Shown here: positions 50,528-60,500 of the stretch, piece after piece | Layout of the letters: the number at the start of each line of letters is the position of its first letter | Numbering within the stretch: the stretch's first letter is position 1 | IMG/VR virus record: IMGVR_UViG_3300017770_000005 | Span: 1-64,000 of that record | Length of the DNA: 64,000 bases | Source: a virus | Direction: 5' to 3' (one strand) | Position numbers and translations under genes: made by a program | Notes under the pieces: generated by a model | Database searches by the model: none | Told to the model about the DNA's origin: nothing | Seen by the model: only the letters and a program-made list of their open reading frames with translations

Positions 50528-53137
50528 ATGGCCAATAAGGATTTTGGTGTAAAGAAGATAGAACTTATTGGTTCATCTGGCACCCCAAATTTAACTAGTC
50601 CAACTAACCTAAACTTAAACGCAAATACTGTTGCGATTAGTACGGATGTCACGATCGGAGGTAAAGTTCAATCAGATGTCATTGTTGGTAGTGGATATTC
50701 AGTAGGTATTGGTAGTACACAACCACAGCAAGCACTTGATGTTAGTGGAACAATTCGTGCTACTGCTTTTGTAACTCCTGATGGTCCCATTGGTGCTGGT
50801 GGAGGTGGTGGTGGTGTAACTGGTGTAACAATCAGAGAAGAAGGATCTGTCGTCGGTGTTGCAAATAGTATTACTGATATTGATTTTGTCAGTAGTAATT
50901 TAACAGCAACTGCATCTGGTGCTGATGCCACAATCACATTATCAGATACACCATCATTCACTTCAGCAGTAGTAGGATCTGCAGTTAATATTAATTCTAC
51001 TGGTGTCAATGTTGTTGGTACTGTAACTGCAACATCATTTTCTGGTGATGGTTCACAACTTACCAACATTGGTGCAGGAACAACTAGTGAATGGACTTTG
51101 GGTGCAAATGGTAGTAGTGATTATACATTCACTGGTCCTGGTCTAACTGGTGCAGAGAATGATCCCACACTCTACTTAGTAAGAGGTCAGTCATATAGAT
51201 TTACTAATAACATGGGTGCTCACCCATTCAGAATTCAGAGCACTGTAAACGGATCTACTGGAAGTCAATATAATGATGGTATCACAAATAATGATGTAAG
51301 CAACGGAACTCTAGTATGGGATGTTCAGTTTGATACTCCTGACACTCTATATTATCAGTGTACTGCTCATGGTGGTATGGGTGGTCCAATCTTTATTGTT
51401 GGAGAATCACCCAACAAAGAACTTACACAACTTACAGTCACTGGTGTTGCTACAATTACCAATGGTAGAATTCAATCGGGTGGAGCATCCAACCTAAGAT
51501 TTGGTAACATTGCTGCTGGATCTGGTAGTGGTAGAAATATTGCAATTGGTGATCAGGTTCTAGGTTCACTCTCTAGTGGTAACGGTAGAAATATTGGTCT
51601 CGGTGAACTTTCACTTAATAATGTAAATTCTGGTGGATATAACATTGGTCTTGGTATCAAAGCAGGACAATTAATCACAAATGGTCAATATAATGTTGTT
51701 ATTGGGGGATATGATGGTAACTCTGGTAATCTAGACATCAGAACTCTATCTAATCGAGTTATTATTGCTGACGGTGAAGGAAATATTAGACAATATATCA
51801 ACAACTCTGGAAGAACTGGTATCAATACAACAGTTCTCACAGACATGCTAACTGTTGGTGGTAGTGTTACTGCCACATCTTACTCTGGTGCTGCTTCTGG
51901 ACTTACAGGATTGCCTGCTGGGCAACTCACAGGAGCACTACCTGCACTCGATGGTTCTGCACTTACTGGTGTATCTGCTGTTGGATCTGGTATTGAAGTC
52001 AAGGATAGTGGTTCAGCAGTTGGTGCTGCTGCAACCATTGATTTCTCTACTGGTTTAGATGTATCTCCAGTATCTGCTGGTGTTGTCACAATCACAGCAT
52101 CTATTCCTGGTATCAGCACAACAGGAACTTCTGGTTTTAGTGATATTACTAGTACTGGTATTGATGTAACTGGACATACTGAGACTGATAGTTTAAGAGT
52201 TTCTGGTGTTTCTACATTCGATGATGTAAAAGCAACAAGGGTGTCTACTGGTGACGGTTTCAGTTCTGGATTGAAGGTTGGTGTAGGTGATGATCTTTCA
52301 ATATATGAAACTAGTAGTGATGTTGGGATGAGCTATGGTGGTACTGGACTACTATTTGTGCGTACTGGTGGAAACTATCAAATTGATAAAAATGGTTCAA
52401 AGAGAATTTATGCATACTCTTCTGGTGAAGTAGACCTTTATTATAACAATTTCTTAAGACTTCAAACAACAACTAACGGAATTACTGTTTATGGTAATGT
52501 AACACTTTCTGGTTCTGGTTCAGAGTTTGTTGGTTCTGGTGCTGGTCTCACAAGTATTCCTTCAGGTGAACTTACTGGTTCATTACCTGCTATTGATGGA
52601 TCTGCACTACTCAACGTTAATGCAACTGGTGATGGTGTTGTTGTTGAAAACAGTGGGTCAAACGTTGGTTCAGCAAAGACTATCAACTTTGATACTGGTC
52701 TAGATGTTAGTTACGGTTCTGGTATTGCTACTGTTACTGCATCTGGTGGTTCACTACAAAACAGAACAATAGTTTCTGCATCAACAACATCTATTGCAGA
52801 CAATGCTGTAGGTCTTGTAACAGTTACTGGATTTAAGTCTTATGCACTGATGAAAGTTGGTCTATCTACAGCAGGTTGGATTAGAATATATACTGATAGT
52901 GAATCTAGAACTGCTGATTCTAGTAGAAGTGTTGGGGAAGATCCAGCAGCAGGAAGTGGAGTTATTGCTGAAGTTGTAACGACAGGAATCTCTACTGAAC
53001 AAAAAATCTCTCCATTCACAATGGGTGGAAACATGAATGATCCAGTTGATGCCACGATTTATATGGCAGTCACAAATCTATCTGGAAGCACACAATCAAT
53101 CAATGCAAATCTAACCATTCTTCAACTAGAGGCATAA
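50528..53137 (+). CDS. tail fibre-type protein with cupredoxin-like domain
   Basis: An 869-residue fibre-type protein. Residues about 185-293 form a cupredoxin-like domain: LYLVRGQSYRFTNNMGAHPF, then LYYQCTAHGGMGGPIFIVG. H232, C278, H281 and M284 match the ligand order of type 1 copper proteins (H...C-x2-H-x2-M). The rest has fibre repeats: VTATSFSGDGSQLTNI, LTGLPAGQLTGALPALDGSA and LTSIPSGELTGSLPAIDGSA. A role in host contact or in particle stability is likely. A loss of copper binding in the context of a fibre is possible, but all ligands are present. Confidence 0.72.
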   Translation: MANKDFGVKKIELIGSSGTPNLTSPTNLNLNANTVAISTDVTIGGKVQSDVIVGSGYSVGIGSTQPQQALDVSGTIRATAFVTPDGPIGAGGGGGGVTGVTIREEGSVVGVANSITDIDFVSSNLTATASGADATITLSDTPSFTSAVVGSAVNINSTGVNVVGTVTATSFSGDGSQLTNIGAGTTSEWTLGANGSSDYTFTGPGLTGAENDPTLYLVRGQSYRFTNNMGAHPFRIQSTVNGSTGSQYNDGITNNDVSNGTLVWDVQFDTPDTLYYQCTAHGGMGGPIFIVGESPNKELTQLTVTGVATITNGRIQSGGASNLRFGNIAAGSGSGRNIAIGDQVLGSLSSGNGRNIGLGELSLNNVNSGGYNIGLGIKAGQLITNGQYNVVIGGYDGNSGNLDIRTLSNRVIIADGEGNIRQYINNSGRTGINTTVLTDMLTVGGSVTATSYSGAASGLTGLPAGQLTGALPALDGSALTGVSAVGSGIEVKDSGSAVGAAATIDFSTGLDVSPVSAGVVTITASIPGISTTGTSGFSDITSTGIDVTGHTETDSLRVSGVSTFDDVKATRVSTGDGFSSGLKVGVGDDLSIYETSSDVGMSYGGTGLLFVRTGGNYQIDKNGSKRIYAYSSGEVDLYYNNFLRLQTTTNGITVYGNVTLSGSGSEFVGSGAGLTSIPSGELTGSLPAIDGSALLNVNATGDGVVVENSGSNVGSAKTINFDTGLDVSYGSGIATVTASGGSLQNRTIVSASTTSIADNAVGLVTVTGFKSYALMKVGLSTAGWIRIYTDSESRTADSSRSVGEDPAAGSGVIAEVVTTGISTEQKISPFTMGGNMNDPVDATIYMAVTNLSGSTQSINANLTILQLEA

Positions 53138-53140
53138 TAA

Positions 53141-55093
53141 ATGGCAATTACTACAAACACAGTTTCTATTGCAGGAACTTGGACAAAAGTAAATCACTTA
53201 GAACAACTTGGTGAAGCTCTTGAGTGGTTAGGTTGGCACAGTATTGCTGGTTCTGGATCTTCAGAAACGGGTAAAGTTTGTGGACTTCAAACATTTTATG
53301 GTGGTGGATCATTACCTAATGCAGATCCCAAACAACCAGAATATCAAGATGTATTTCCTATAGCAACAACTGGTATTGGAACTGGAGCATCATTCTTGGT
53401 GCAAAGATGTCCACTCGACAACGACAACGGTTCAGGTGTCAGAGTTGTTGATGCGATTATGGCTAATCGTCCTGGATACGGATATACTGGTGGAGAAGTT
53501 GTAACACTTTCTGCTGAAGATATTGGTGGTTCTTCAAATGGTGCAACAAATATTACAATTCCAGTTGTTATTGAATCTGATATAACTGGTGGTAATTCTT
53601 ATATTTGTACATTTACAGGATCCAGCCCTATGACCATGGAAGCATATGGTAGAAATGGATTTGTTTCTGGATCATGCACTAACACCTATGTTGAAATTCA
53701 AGAAGGTGACACTATAACCTTTGATAATAACACTGGTGCATGGAATATGGCACTTTGTTGGAGAAATCATCCAATCCAAAATAATTTATTTCATGAATAT
53801 AGCAACGAAAACAGAGTTTTTAATGCCAATGTATTCAATAACGGAGGAACGGGAACATTTACTCCAATCTCTGGTCAAGCAGGAAAGTATTTCTTACGTG
53901 AAGATAGCACAGATATTAGAGATATTGTCAATAATGATGTAGGTAATATAATTGTAACTGCAGCAACTTCTGGTATTTCTACAGTTGGTTTTGGTACAAC
54001 AAACAGTTGGTATCATGTTGACTATTCAAATACATCATACCCATGGGCAGTTTGGAGACAAAGTTTTGACGAGAATAAAAAGTTTGGTGCAACCTATAGA
54101 TTATTTGGAATTAATAATAACTTCCTTGGCATTACTCAATGGGTTGGTAGTGGATGGCAACCTTCAACAAGATCGCAATATGTTTATTTCAGTGGTGGTC
54201 ATGGATATGGTATGAGATTTGCTGGTGCAAATGGATTAGATAATGGTTACGGAGGTCATATGTATGAGACATATGCTACATTTGAAAGTGGACTTACTGG
54301 AAATAATCTTACTGCCCATACAAATGCAGGTTTATCCCATGGTGGAACTGCAAACAAAGCCCTTGACTTAAACATTTATAGATCAGGAATTGATACCGAT
54401 TTTGCAGTATTTTCATATTATGAACCAGATGTATCTGCAACAAGATGGGACGGAAGAAGTGTCAATGCATGGTTCTTCCATAACTTCTCACAGAATGTTT
54501 GGGATCTAGATGAATGCTTTACATCTGGAACAACTTTTATTAGTCCTGGTTCACAAGGTGGTGTAAATCCATACATTCGTATCCAAACACAAGTTGGTGG
54601 AACTCACCGTGTAGGTTATGATGATAATCCTTCAAGACGTTCTGGTGAATTTGGTTATTCATCTCTTGATAATGGTTATGATTTTAATAATTTTATTACT
54701 ACTGATTACTATTCTGAGATAGTTCCAGCAAGATCTTCTGCTACCATCAATCCTGCTGATGAAATGAGAATTTACCATAGATCAACAAATTCTTCATTAA
54801 ATCAGAAAGATTTGAGTACTGGTTCAGGTGGAACAACAGGACAAGATACCGTAGGTGTTGATTTTAATCCAGTCATTAAAGGAATTCCAATTAGTGGTAA
54901 GATGGTTCCTTGTCCATATTATATTCCAGACGATTTTGTGTTGATTGATTTCTTCTATGCTTCCGATAACGAATTCATCGACCAGGGAGATACAATTACA
55001 ATTAGTGGTAGTGAAGTATACACAATAATTGTTGCATCATATTATCAAGGATCAGGAACAACAGGTATTGCATTCTGTGCGAGGACAACCTAA
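53141..55093 (+). CDS. large virion protein of a duplicated cassette, copy 1
   Basis: A 650-residue protein. The front MAITTNTVSIAGTWTKVNHL and the end CPYYIPDDFVLIDFFYASDN, QGDTITISGSEVYTIIVASY and GIAFCARTT closely match the gene at 55352. Both have the motif NRPGYGYTGGE at about residue 109. Residues about 178-272 (EGDTITFDNNTG...AGKYFLRED) have a cupredoxin-like strand order but no clear copper ligands. It is followed by a short gene, with TAATG overlap. It is likely a fibre or tip component. Confidence 0.65.
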   Translation: MAITTNTVSIAGTWTKVNHLEQLGEALEWLGWHSIAGSGSSETGKVCGLQTFYGGGSLPNADPKQPEYQDVFPIATTGIGTGASFLVQRCPLDNDNGSGVRVVDAIMANRPGYGYTGGEVVTLSAEDIGGSSNGATNITIPVVIESDITGGNSYICTFTGSSPMTMEAYGRNGFVSGSCTNTYVEIQEGDTITFDNNTGAWNMALCWRNHPIQNNLFHEYSNENRVFNANVFNNGGTGTFTPISGQAGKYFLREDSTDIRDIVNNDVGNIIVTAATSGISTVGFGTTNSWYHVDYSNTSYPWAVWRQSFDENKKFGATYRLFGINNNFLGITQWVGSGWQPSTRSQYVYFSGGHGYGMRFAGANGLDNGYGGHMYETYATFESGLTGNNLTAHTNAGLSHGGTANKALDLNIYRSGIDTDFAVFSYYEPDVSATRWDGRSVNAWFFHNFSQNVWDLDECFTSGTTFISPGSQGGVNPYIRIQTQVGGTHRVGYDDNPSRRSGEFGYSSLDNGYDFNNFITTDYYSEIVPARSSATINPADEMRIYHRSTNSSLNQKDLSTGSGGTTGQDTVGVDFNPVIKGIPISGKMVPCPYYIPDDFVLIDFFYASDNEFIDQGDTITISGSEVYTIIVASYYQGSGTTGIAFCARTT

Positions 55094-55335
55094 TGGCAGA
55101 CTATTCTTTTTCACATATAACCACACCATCACGAAGTATGTTCGATACTGTTACCAGATTTACAACTGGTAGCACTATTCGATCGGGAGATAGTCCTTTT
55201 TATATTACTACAACTAATGGTGGTATCCAATTAAGAGCATTTGATGTCACACATACATCTGGCACAATAAATGTCTTTAATAGTAGTCAAGATAGACCAC
55301 CAAATGGTCAGATGTATCCTAGATTTAATAAATAA
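55093..55335 (+). CDS. small partner protein of the duplicated cassette, copy 1
   Basis: An 80-residue beta-type protein, MADYSFSHITTPSRSMFDTV...GQMYPRFNK. It overlaps the preceding large gene by TAATG. The gene at 57271 has the same start (MAD-[YW]-SF) and end (GQ-x-YPR...NK), so the two are diverged partners of the two large proteins. It may be a chaperone or a tip subunit; no family is recognised. Confidence 0.6.
   Translation: MADYSFSHITTPSRSMFDTVTRFTTGSTIRSGDSPFYITTTNGGIQLRAFDVTHTSGTINVFNSSQDRPPNGQMYPRFNK
55327..55334 (+). promoter_or_regulatory. late-type promoter box (AATAAATA)
   Basis: AATAAATA overlaps the stop of the small gene and lies 17 bases before the second large cassette gene. 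Confidence 0.5.
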
Positions 55336-55351
55336 CTAAAAATAAAAACCA

Positions 55352-57271
55352 ATGGCAATATCCACACATACAGTATCTATTGCTGGAACATGGACAAAAG
55401 CAGATCTCATCAATCAGTGGGAAGATGCTTTTGAGTGGTTAGAATGGCATGGTGATACAAAAACTGGATTAATTATTGGAATCTCTACATTTACTGGTGG
55501 AGATTATAGAGAGGGAACTAGTGATGCTGATCATTATGATGTTTTTGCAAAATCAACATCTGGAATTGGAACTGGTGCATCATTCTCTGTTGATTTAAGT
55601 AATGGTGGTATTAACCATGTTCGTGTTAATCGTCCTGGATACGGATACACTGGTGGAGAAGAAATTACAATTGATGGGGCAGATATTGATAGAACTTCTG
55701 GTGTAGGAGATATTAGTTTTAAGGTTGCAATTGCATCAACTATTACCAATGCAGTTTCATATGCAATAACTGCCACTGATTATTTTGTACTTTCTGGAAC
55801 TGATAGAAATGGTGTAGTATCTGGAAAAGCAACCTCTATTACAATTAAAGAAGGTGATACTCTAAAGTTTGATAATAATATGAGTAACAGTAGTTATCGT
55901 TTAAATATTGTTTGGAATTGTGATGAACAATCTGGTACAAGTGTTGGAAGTACAAATAGGGTATTTAATGTTTATGGACAAAATGCAATTTATAATACTG
56001 GAGAAATGTTCTGGACTCCAGTTTCTGGGCAAGCAGGAACATATTTGGTGAGAGATGATAATGGTAATGAGGGTATAAGTGGTGTAGGTACAATTACAGT
56101 ATTGCCCGCAAGTCCTTCAGATGTCACTGCACTTGGATATGGTAGCACAACTACATTCTATGCAAAAAATACCACCAATGCATATCCATATGGTGTATTA
56201 AGACATGTAATTGCAGAAAACAAAAAGTTTGGTGATACTTATCGTGGATTTAGTTTTCGTGATACTACTAATATAGTTTTCAGTGTAGGTTCTGCATTTT
56301 CTCCACATAAACCTTGGGATTCCGATCACGGATCTTCTGCCAATGGAGGTTCTCAGTATCCCGAAAGGATGGCAGGAAATTCTTTCTTAGATACTTATCT
56401 TCAACCACAAAGTACCCAGGCAAGTTTAACGAATTCTTCTCATTATCAATATACTCAAAATGGATATACTGATGGTACTCGATTTCAAACTGGTGGAAAT
56501 ACAACAGAGCAATTAGATCTAAACATTTATAGATCCAGTTTAGATCCTAAGTTTGTTGTAATGTCATATAAAGCACCTACAGTATCAAGTACCAAACTTA
56601 GAGAAAATACTTTTGATACAATCATCTTCCACAACTTTACAAATGATAATTTGTGGGATAATGATGATCTATTCTTAGGTGGGTATACACAAATTATCCC
56701 AAGTGCCGATTATACAAATGATAATTTACCATCGTTAGAATTCCGTACTAGTCTCACTGGTAATCATGACGATGGCAATAATAGATACCCATCTAAGAGA
56801 ATGGCAGAATTTGGATATGAAGGTATTAAATTGAGTGGCACTGATCCATATTATGTACAACAATATTGTAGTTATTATATTCAACCAACAAATAATTCTG
56901 CGGGTGGTAGTACACCAATGACTTTTGATCATGGGAGAGTATATTACAGAAATGCTTCAGATGATCCAGAAAGATCATGGGGTGGTACTTCTCAACAAGA
57001 ATCTGGCAATCAATACGATAAAATTGGAGCAGGTGCAGATTTCAATGCTGTAGTCAAAGGTATTCCATTGAACGGAAACCTAATTCCAGTTCCGTATTAT
57101 ATTCCAGATGATTTTGTAATAATTAATTTCCATTATAGTAACCCAAATACAAATATTTCTCAAGGTGATACAATCACCATCAGTGGTAGTGAAGTTTATA
57201 CTGTAATCACTGGTTCTTATAACCAGGATACACACACTAGAGGTATTCTATTCTGTGCGAGGTCAACCTAA
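55352..57271 (+). CDS. large virion protein of a duplicated cassette, copy 2
   Basis: A 639-residue paralogue of the gene at 53141. MAISTHTVSIAGTWTKADLI, VNRPGYGYTGGEEITIDGAD, KFVVMSYKAP, VPYYIPDDFVIINFHYS and QGDTITISGSEVYTVITGSY all have counterparts at the same places. The middle is more diverged than the ends, as expected if the middle contacts the host. It overlaps its small partner by TAATG. Confidence 0.65.
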   Translation: MAISTHTVSIAGTWTKADLINQWEDAFEWLEWHGDTKTGLIIGISTFTGGDYREGTSDADHYDVFAKSTSGIGTGASFSVDLSNGGINHVRVNRPGYGYTGGEEITIDGADIDRTSGVGDISFKVAIASTITNAVSYAITATDYFVLSGTDRNGVVSGKATSITIKEGDTLKFDNNMSNSSYRLNIVWNCDEQSGTSVGSTNRVFNVYGQNAIYNTGEMFWTPVSGQAGTYLVRDDNGNEGISGVGTITVLPASPSDVTALGYGSTTTFYAKNTTNAYPYGVLRHVIAENKKFGDTYRGFSFRDTTNIVFSVGSAFSPHKPWDSDHGSSANGGSQYPERMAGNSFLDTYLQPQSTQASLTNSSHYQYTQNGYTDGTRFQTGGNTTEQLDLNIYRSSLDPKFVVMSYKAPTVSSTKLRENTFDTIIFHNFTNDNLWDNDDLFLGGYTQIIPSADYTNDNLPSLEFRTSLTGNHDDGNNRYPSKRMAEFGYEGIKLSGTDPYYVQQYCSYYIQPTNNSAGGSTPMTFDHGRVYYRNASDDPERSWGGTSQQESGNQYDKIGAGADFNAVVKGIPLNGNLIPVPYYIPDDFVIINFHYSNPNTNISQGDTITISGSEVYTVITGSYNQDTHTRGILFCARST

Positions 57272-57492
57272 TGGCAGACTGGTCTTTTCCATCACTTACT
57301 ACAGTTAAAGTAGGATTTGTAACAACTACTGTACAGATTGGTAATAATATTATTTCAGTAAATCCTGGAATAAGTTATAAAGATAACACCAACTTTGTCT
57401 TTACGAACATAAGTCCACAAGTACCTGGATTCTTGACTGGTCGTAGACTTGGAGTTGGTCAATTATATCCCAGAGGTGTATATAATAAATAG
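57271..57492 (+). CDS. small partner protein of the duplicated cassette, copy 2
   Basis: A 73-residue protein, MADWSFPSLTTVKVGFVTTT...GQLYPRGVYNK. The ends match the small gene at 55093 and the middle is different. It is linked to its large partner by TAATG overlap. A beta-rich fold is likely; function unknown. Confidence 0.6.
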   Translation: MADWSFPSLTTVKVGFVTTTVQIGNNIISVNPGISYKDNTNFVFTNISPQVPGFLTGRRLGVGQLYPRGVYNK

Positions 57493-57516
57493 CAGATTAT
57501 TAAAAACTAAATACTC

Positions 57517-57523
57517 TTAAGAG
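57517..57523 (+). promoter_or_regulatory. late-type promoter box (CTAAATA)
   Basis: CTAAATAC lies 22 bases before the start of the last large virion gene. The palindrome CTCTTAAGAG follows at 57524-57533. Confidence 0.55.
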
Positions 57524-57545
57524 ATCCACCTAGCTAAAGAAATAG

Positions 57546-60500
57546 ATGACTAGAAATAGTAGAGAATTATCTCAATTTGCATCTTTTGTTGAAATTAGAG
57601 ATGCTAATCAAAACATAGGATTGTCAACATCTTTGGTGATGTTGGGTGGTGTTGGTATTGGTAGTACGGTCGGTGATTTTTTAGCAGAAAGAGCACTAAG
57701 AGATCCTGATGGTGATCCATTAATTAACTTTAATAAATCATTTTTCTTAGATGATGTCTTCATTCGTGGAGACTTCAATCTAGATGGTGGAGAAACTTCT
57801 ATAACTGGTGCTGGCGCCACATTCCCAGCATTGAATGTAACTGGATTAACAACAACTAAAAATCTAGTTGTCACGGGTGTTACTACGCTTTCCCGTGACA
57901 CTGGAATGGGAACGGTTTATATTGGTCAACAATCGGTTCCTGTTGCTGGAGCACAGGGAGATGATCCAACAAATAGTAACTCTGATATTGGAATTGGAAT
58001 TACTGGTCCTGGTGGAACAGTTAATGGTTCTGCGGATGGTCCTGGTATAGCACACGGTTTAGTTGTCATTGATAATGTTGGTGCTGGAGATCCTCAAAAG
58101 GATGTAGCACTATATGTTTCAGGTAGGGTTCACTTTAATGGTGGTGATCCACTTATTACTGATCCCGCAAATGGTGGTGAAACTGGGTTAGGAACTGAGT
58201 TCGTTGTTGTTCCCGAATCACTCTTCTATGACACCATTACTTGCATGGAAGATATCAATATCGTCCGTGAACCAGGTAATTCAACGAAAGCAAGATTAAG
58301 AGTATTTAATGATGAACGTGAGGGTGATTGGGCACAAGCAGGTATTGATACAGAGTCAGCATCTGCTGCAATTTTCACCACTGGTGGTTTTGAAGCAAAG
58401 AAATTTGGATCAGTAGGTTGGGGATTAAGAGTTCAAGAATATGTTGATGTTGGTTATGATTTAGGTGGAACTAGTGGATCTGAAGATCATCTCGGTGATG
58501 ATGTACTCAGTAGATTTTACGGAAATATGAATTTGGAGATGCCAATCCTTTCGATTGGTATGACACCTGCTTCCCATAAGGCAGCATTTGCTCCATACGG
58601 AAAAACTGAGGTTAATACTGATGGTGCAGTATTCTCCCAACTACAACCAAATATTGTTAACACTCCAACTGGTGGTATTGGTAGTGATGGTGCTCGTTGG
58701 AATAATGTTTTCAGTAACTTCTTAGATGTTGGTCCTTTAGGAACTGACAGTCAAGCAAATATGGTTAACCTAGACGTTGGTTTGGGTGCAACTATTGGAT
58801 ATCTAAATGTTGCTGGTGTTGGTGGAACCGATGAGAATGAAATTTATCTAGATGTTGGTCCTGGTAAATCAAGACTATCTAATGTGGATAGTTCTGGATT
58901 CTTTAATCATCTTGGTGTTGCAACAATCAATGGATTCTTAAACGTCATCAGTGATAGTTACAATAATGCGTATGTTGCTACTGCTTTCCAATCAAATAAT
59001 GTAGATTTATTCAAGCAAGACGAAACTAATAGTACAAATCCCGAGTTTTTCTATCCAGCAATGGGCAACTCTGGACAGAATCAAACTGATGCTGGTGCTC
59101 AACTATTTGTCAACCCAGGATTCTATCTGGATGCATTTGGTACTAGTTTATTCGTACATAATAATCTAAATGTTCTTGGTACATCTATTCTTGCGTCAGA
59201 AGAAAATCCAGACCTAAGATTTGACCTAATAAACTATGGTGTTACTGAACTTAATTTTGCAAGTCAGGCAAGATATATTGATATTGGTGAAGCACAAAGT
59301 GCTGTTGGTGGTTTTACAACAATTAGAAGTAATAATACAGAACTTGCCAGACTAGTTCTATCACAGAATGAGATTAAAGCAAGTGATCAGCAAGTAAATA
59401 TCACTCTTGATAGTGCAACATCCACAGCATTTGCTGGTTTTGTTCAAATTGGTGGTACACACATTAAATGTGATTCCAATGTTATTGACATTGCAGACTC
59501 ATCACAAAGAGCAGATTTATTCAAACAAGCAGAAGATATTATTGTTGGTTCTAATGATGTTGGTATCATCACCATTAGGAATAATGTCACAGAACTTACT
59601 GGTTTCTTGAGACTTGGTAAGAATGTTATTCAATCATCTGATGAATTTACCGCAATTCAAATTGGATTGGGTGCAACATATACTGAAGTCACTGGTGATT
59701 TGGTTGTTGGTGGAAAAGATATTCAAGATGGTATTGGTATCACAAACATGACCCTAGATGGTGATGTTAAGACTACTTTCTATGGAGACATTGAGGTTCG
59801 TGGAAATCAGATTCTAGCATCAGATGGTACAGTCAACATCTTGATGTTTGATGCACAAGAAGCAACGAGTTTTACTGGTAACATAAGAGTTGAAGGCAAT
59901 AACATTTTAGCAGGTACTGGTGATACAAATATCACTATGGTTGCAAATAATAATACCATATTTGCTGGACCAATTCAAGTCAATGGTAATGCAATTCGTG
60001 CAAGTAATGGTCAAGATAACATCGAAATGGATAGTGATGTTAAGACAACCGTTTTAGGTGATTTGCAGGTAGGTACAGGCACAATGCGTGCTGGTGATGC
60101 AACAATATGTATTAAAATGATTGGTGGTACTGGTGATGTTGGAATTACAAGTGACTTAACTGCTAATAGTGCATTCTTTAATGGTGATGAAGCAAGACTG
60201 AATACATTAGATGTTAACATCAGAGATAATCTACTAACTCTTGGTCTCATTGAAGATCCACTTAATCAAGGTCAACTTATTCCTCCTAATGTATCGGTAG
60301 GAAATAGTGGTGATGCTGGTATCGTCATGGCACGTTATGACGTTGGACTTTCAACTCATAAGTATGCTGCTATTTTCTACGATAATTCTCAAGGAAGAAT
60401 TGCAATCCGCACTGATGTTAATCCAGATCCTGGTACTGGTGAGGTTGGAAGAGATCGTTTTGTTGTTGAGCAAGGACTTCCATCAGAATTGGAAGTACAA

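Noticed and set aside
53670-53960. Copper site in the duplicated cassette proteins
   Set aside because: The strand order resembles a cupredoxin but the His-Cys-His-Met ligand set is missing.
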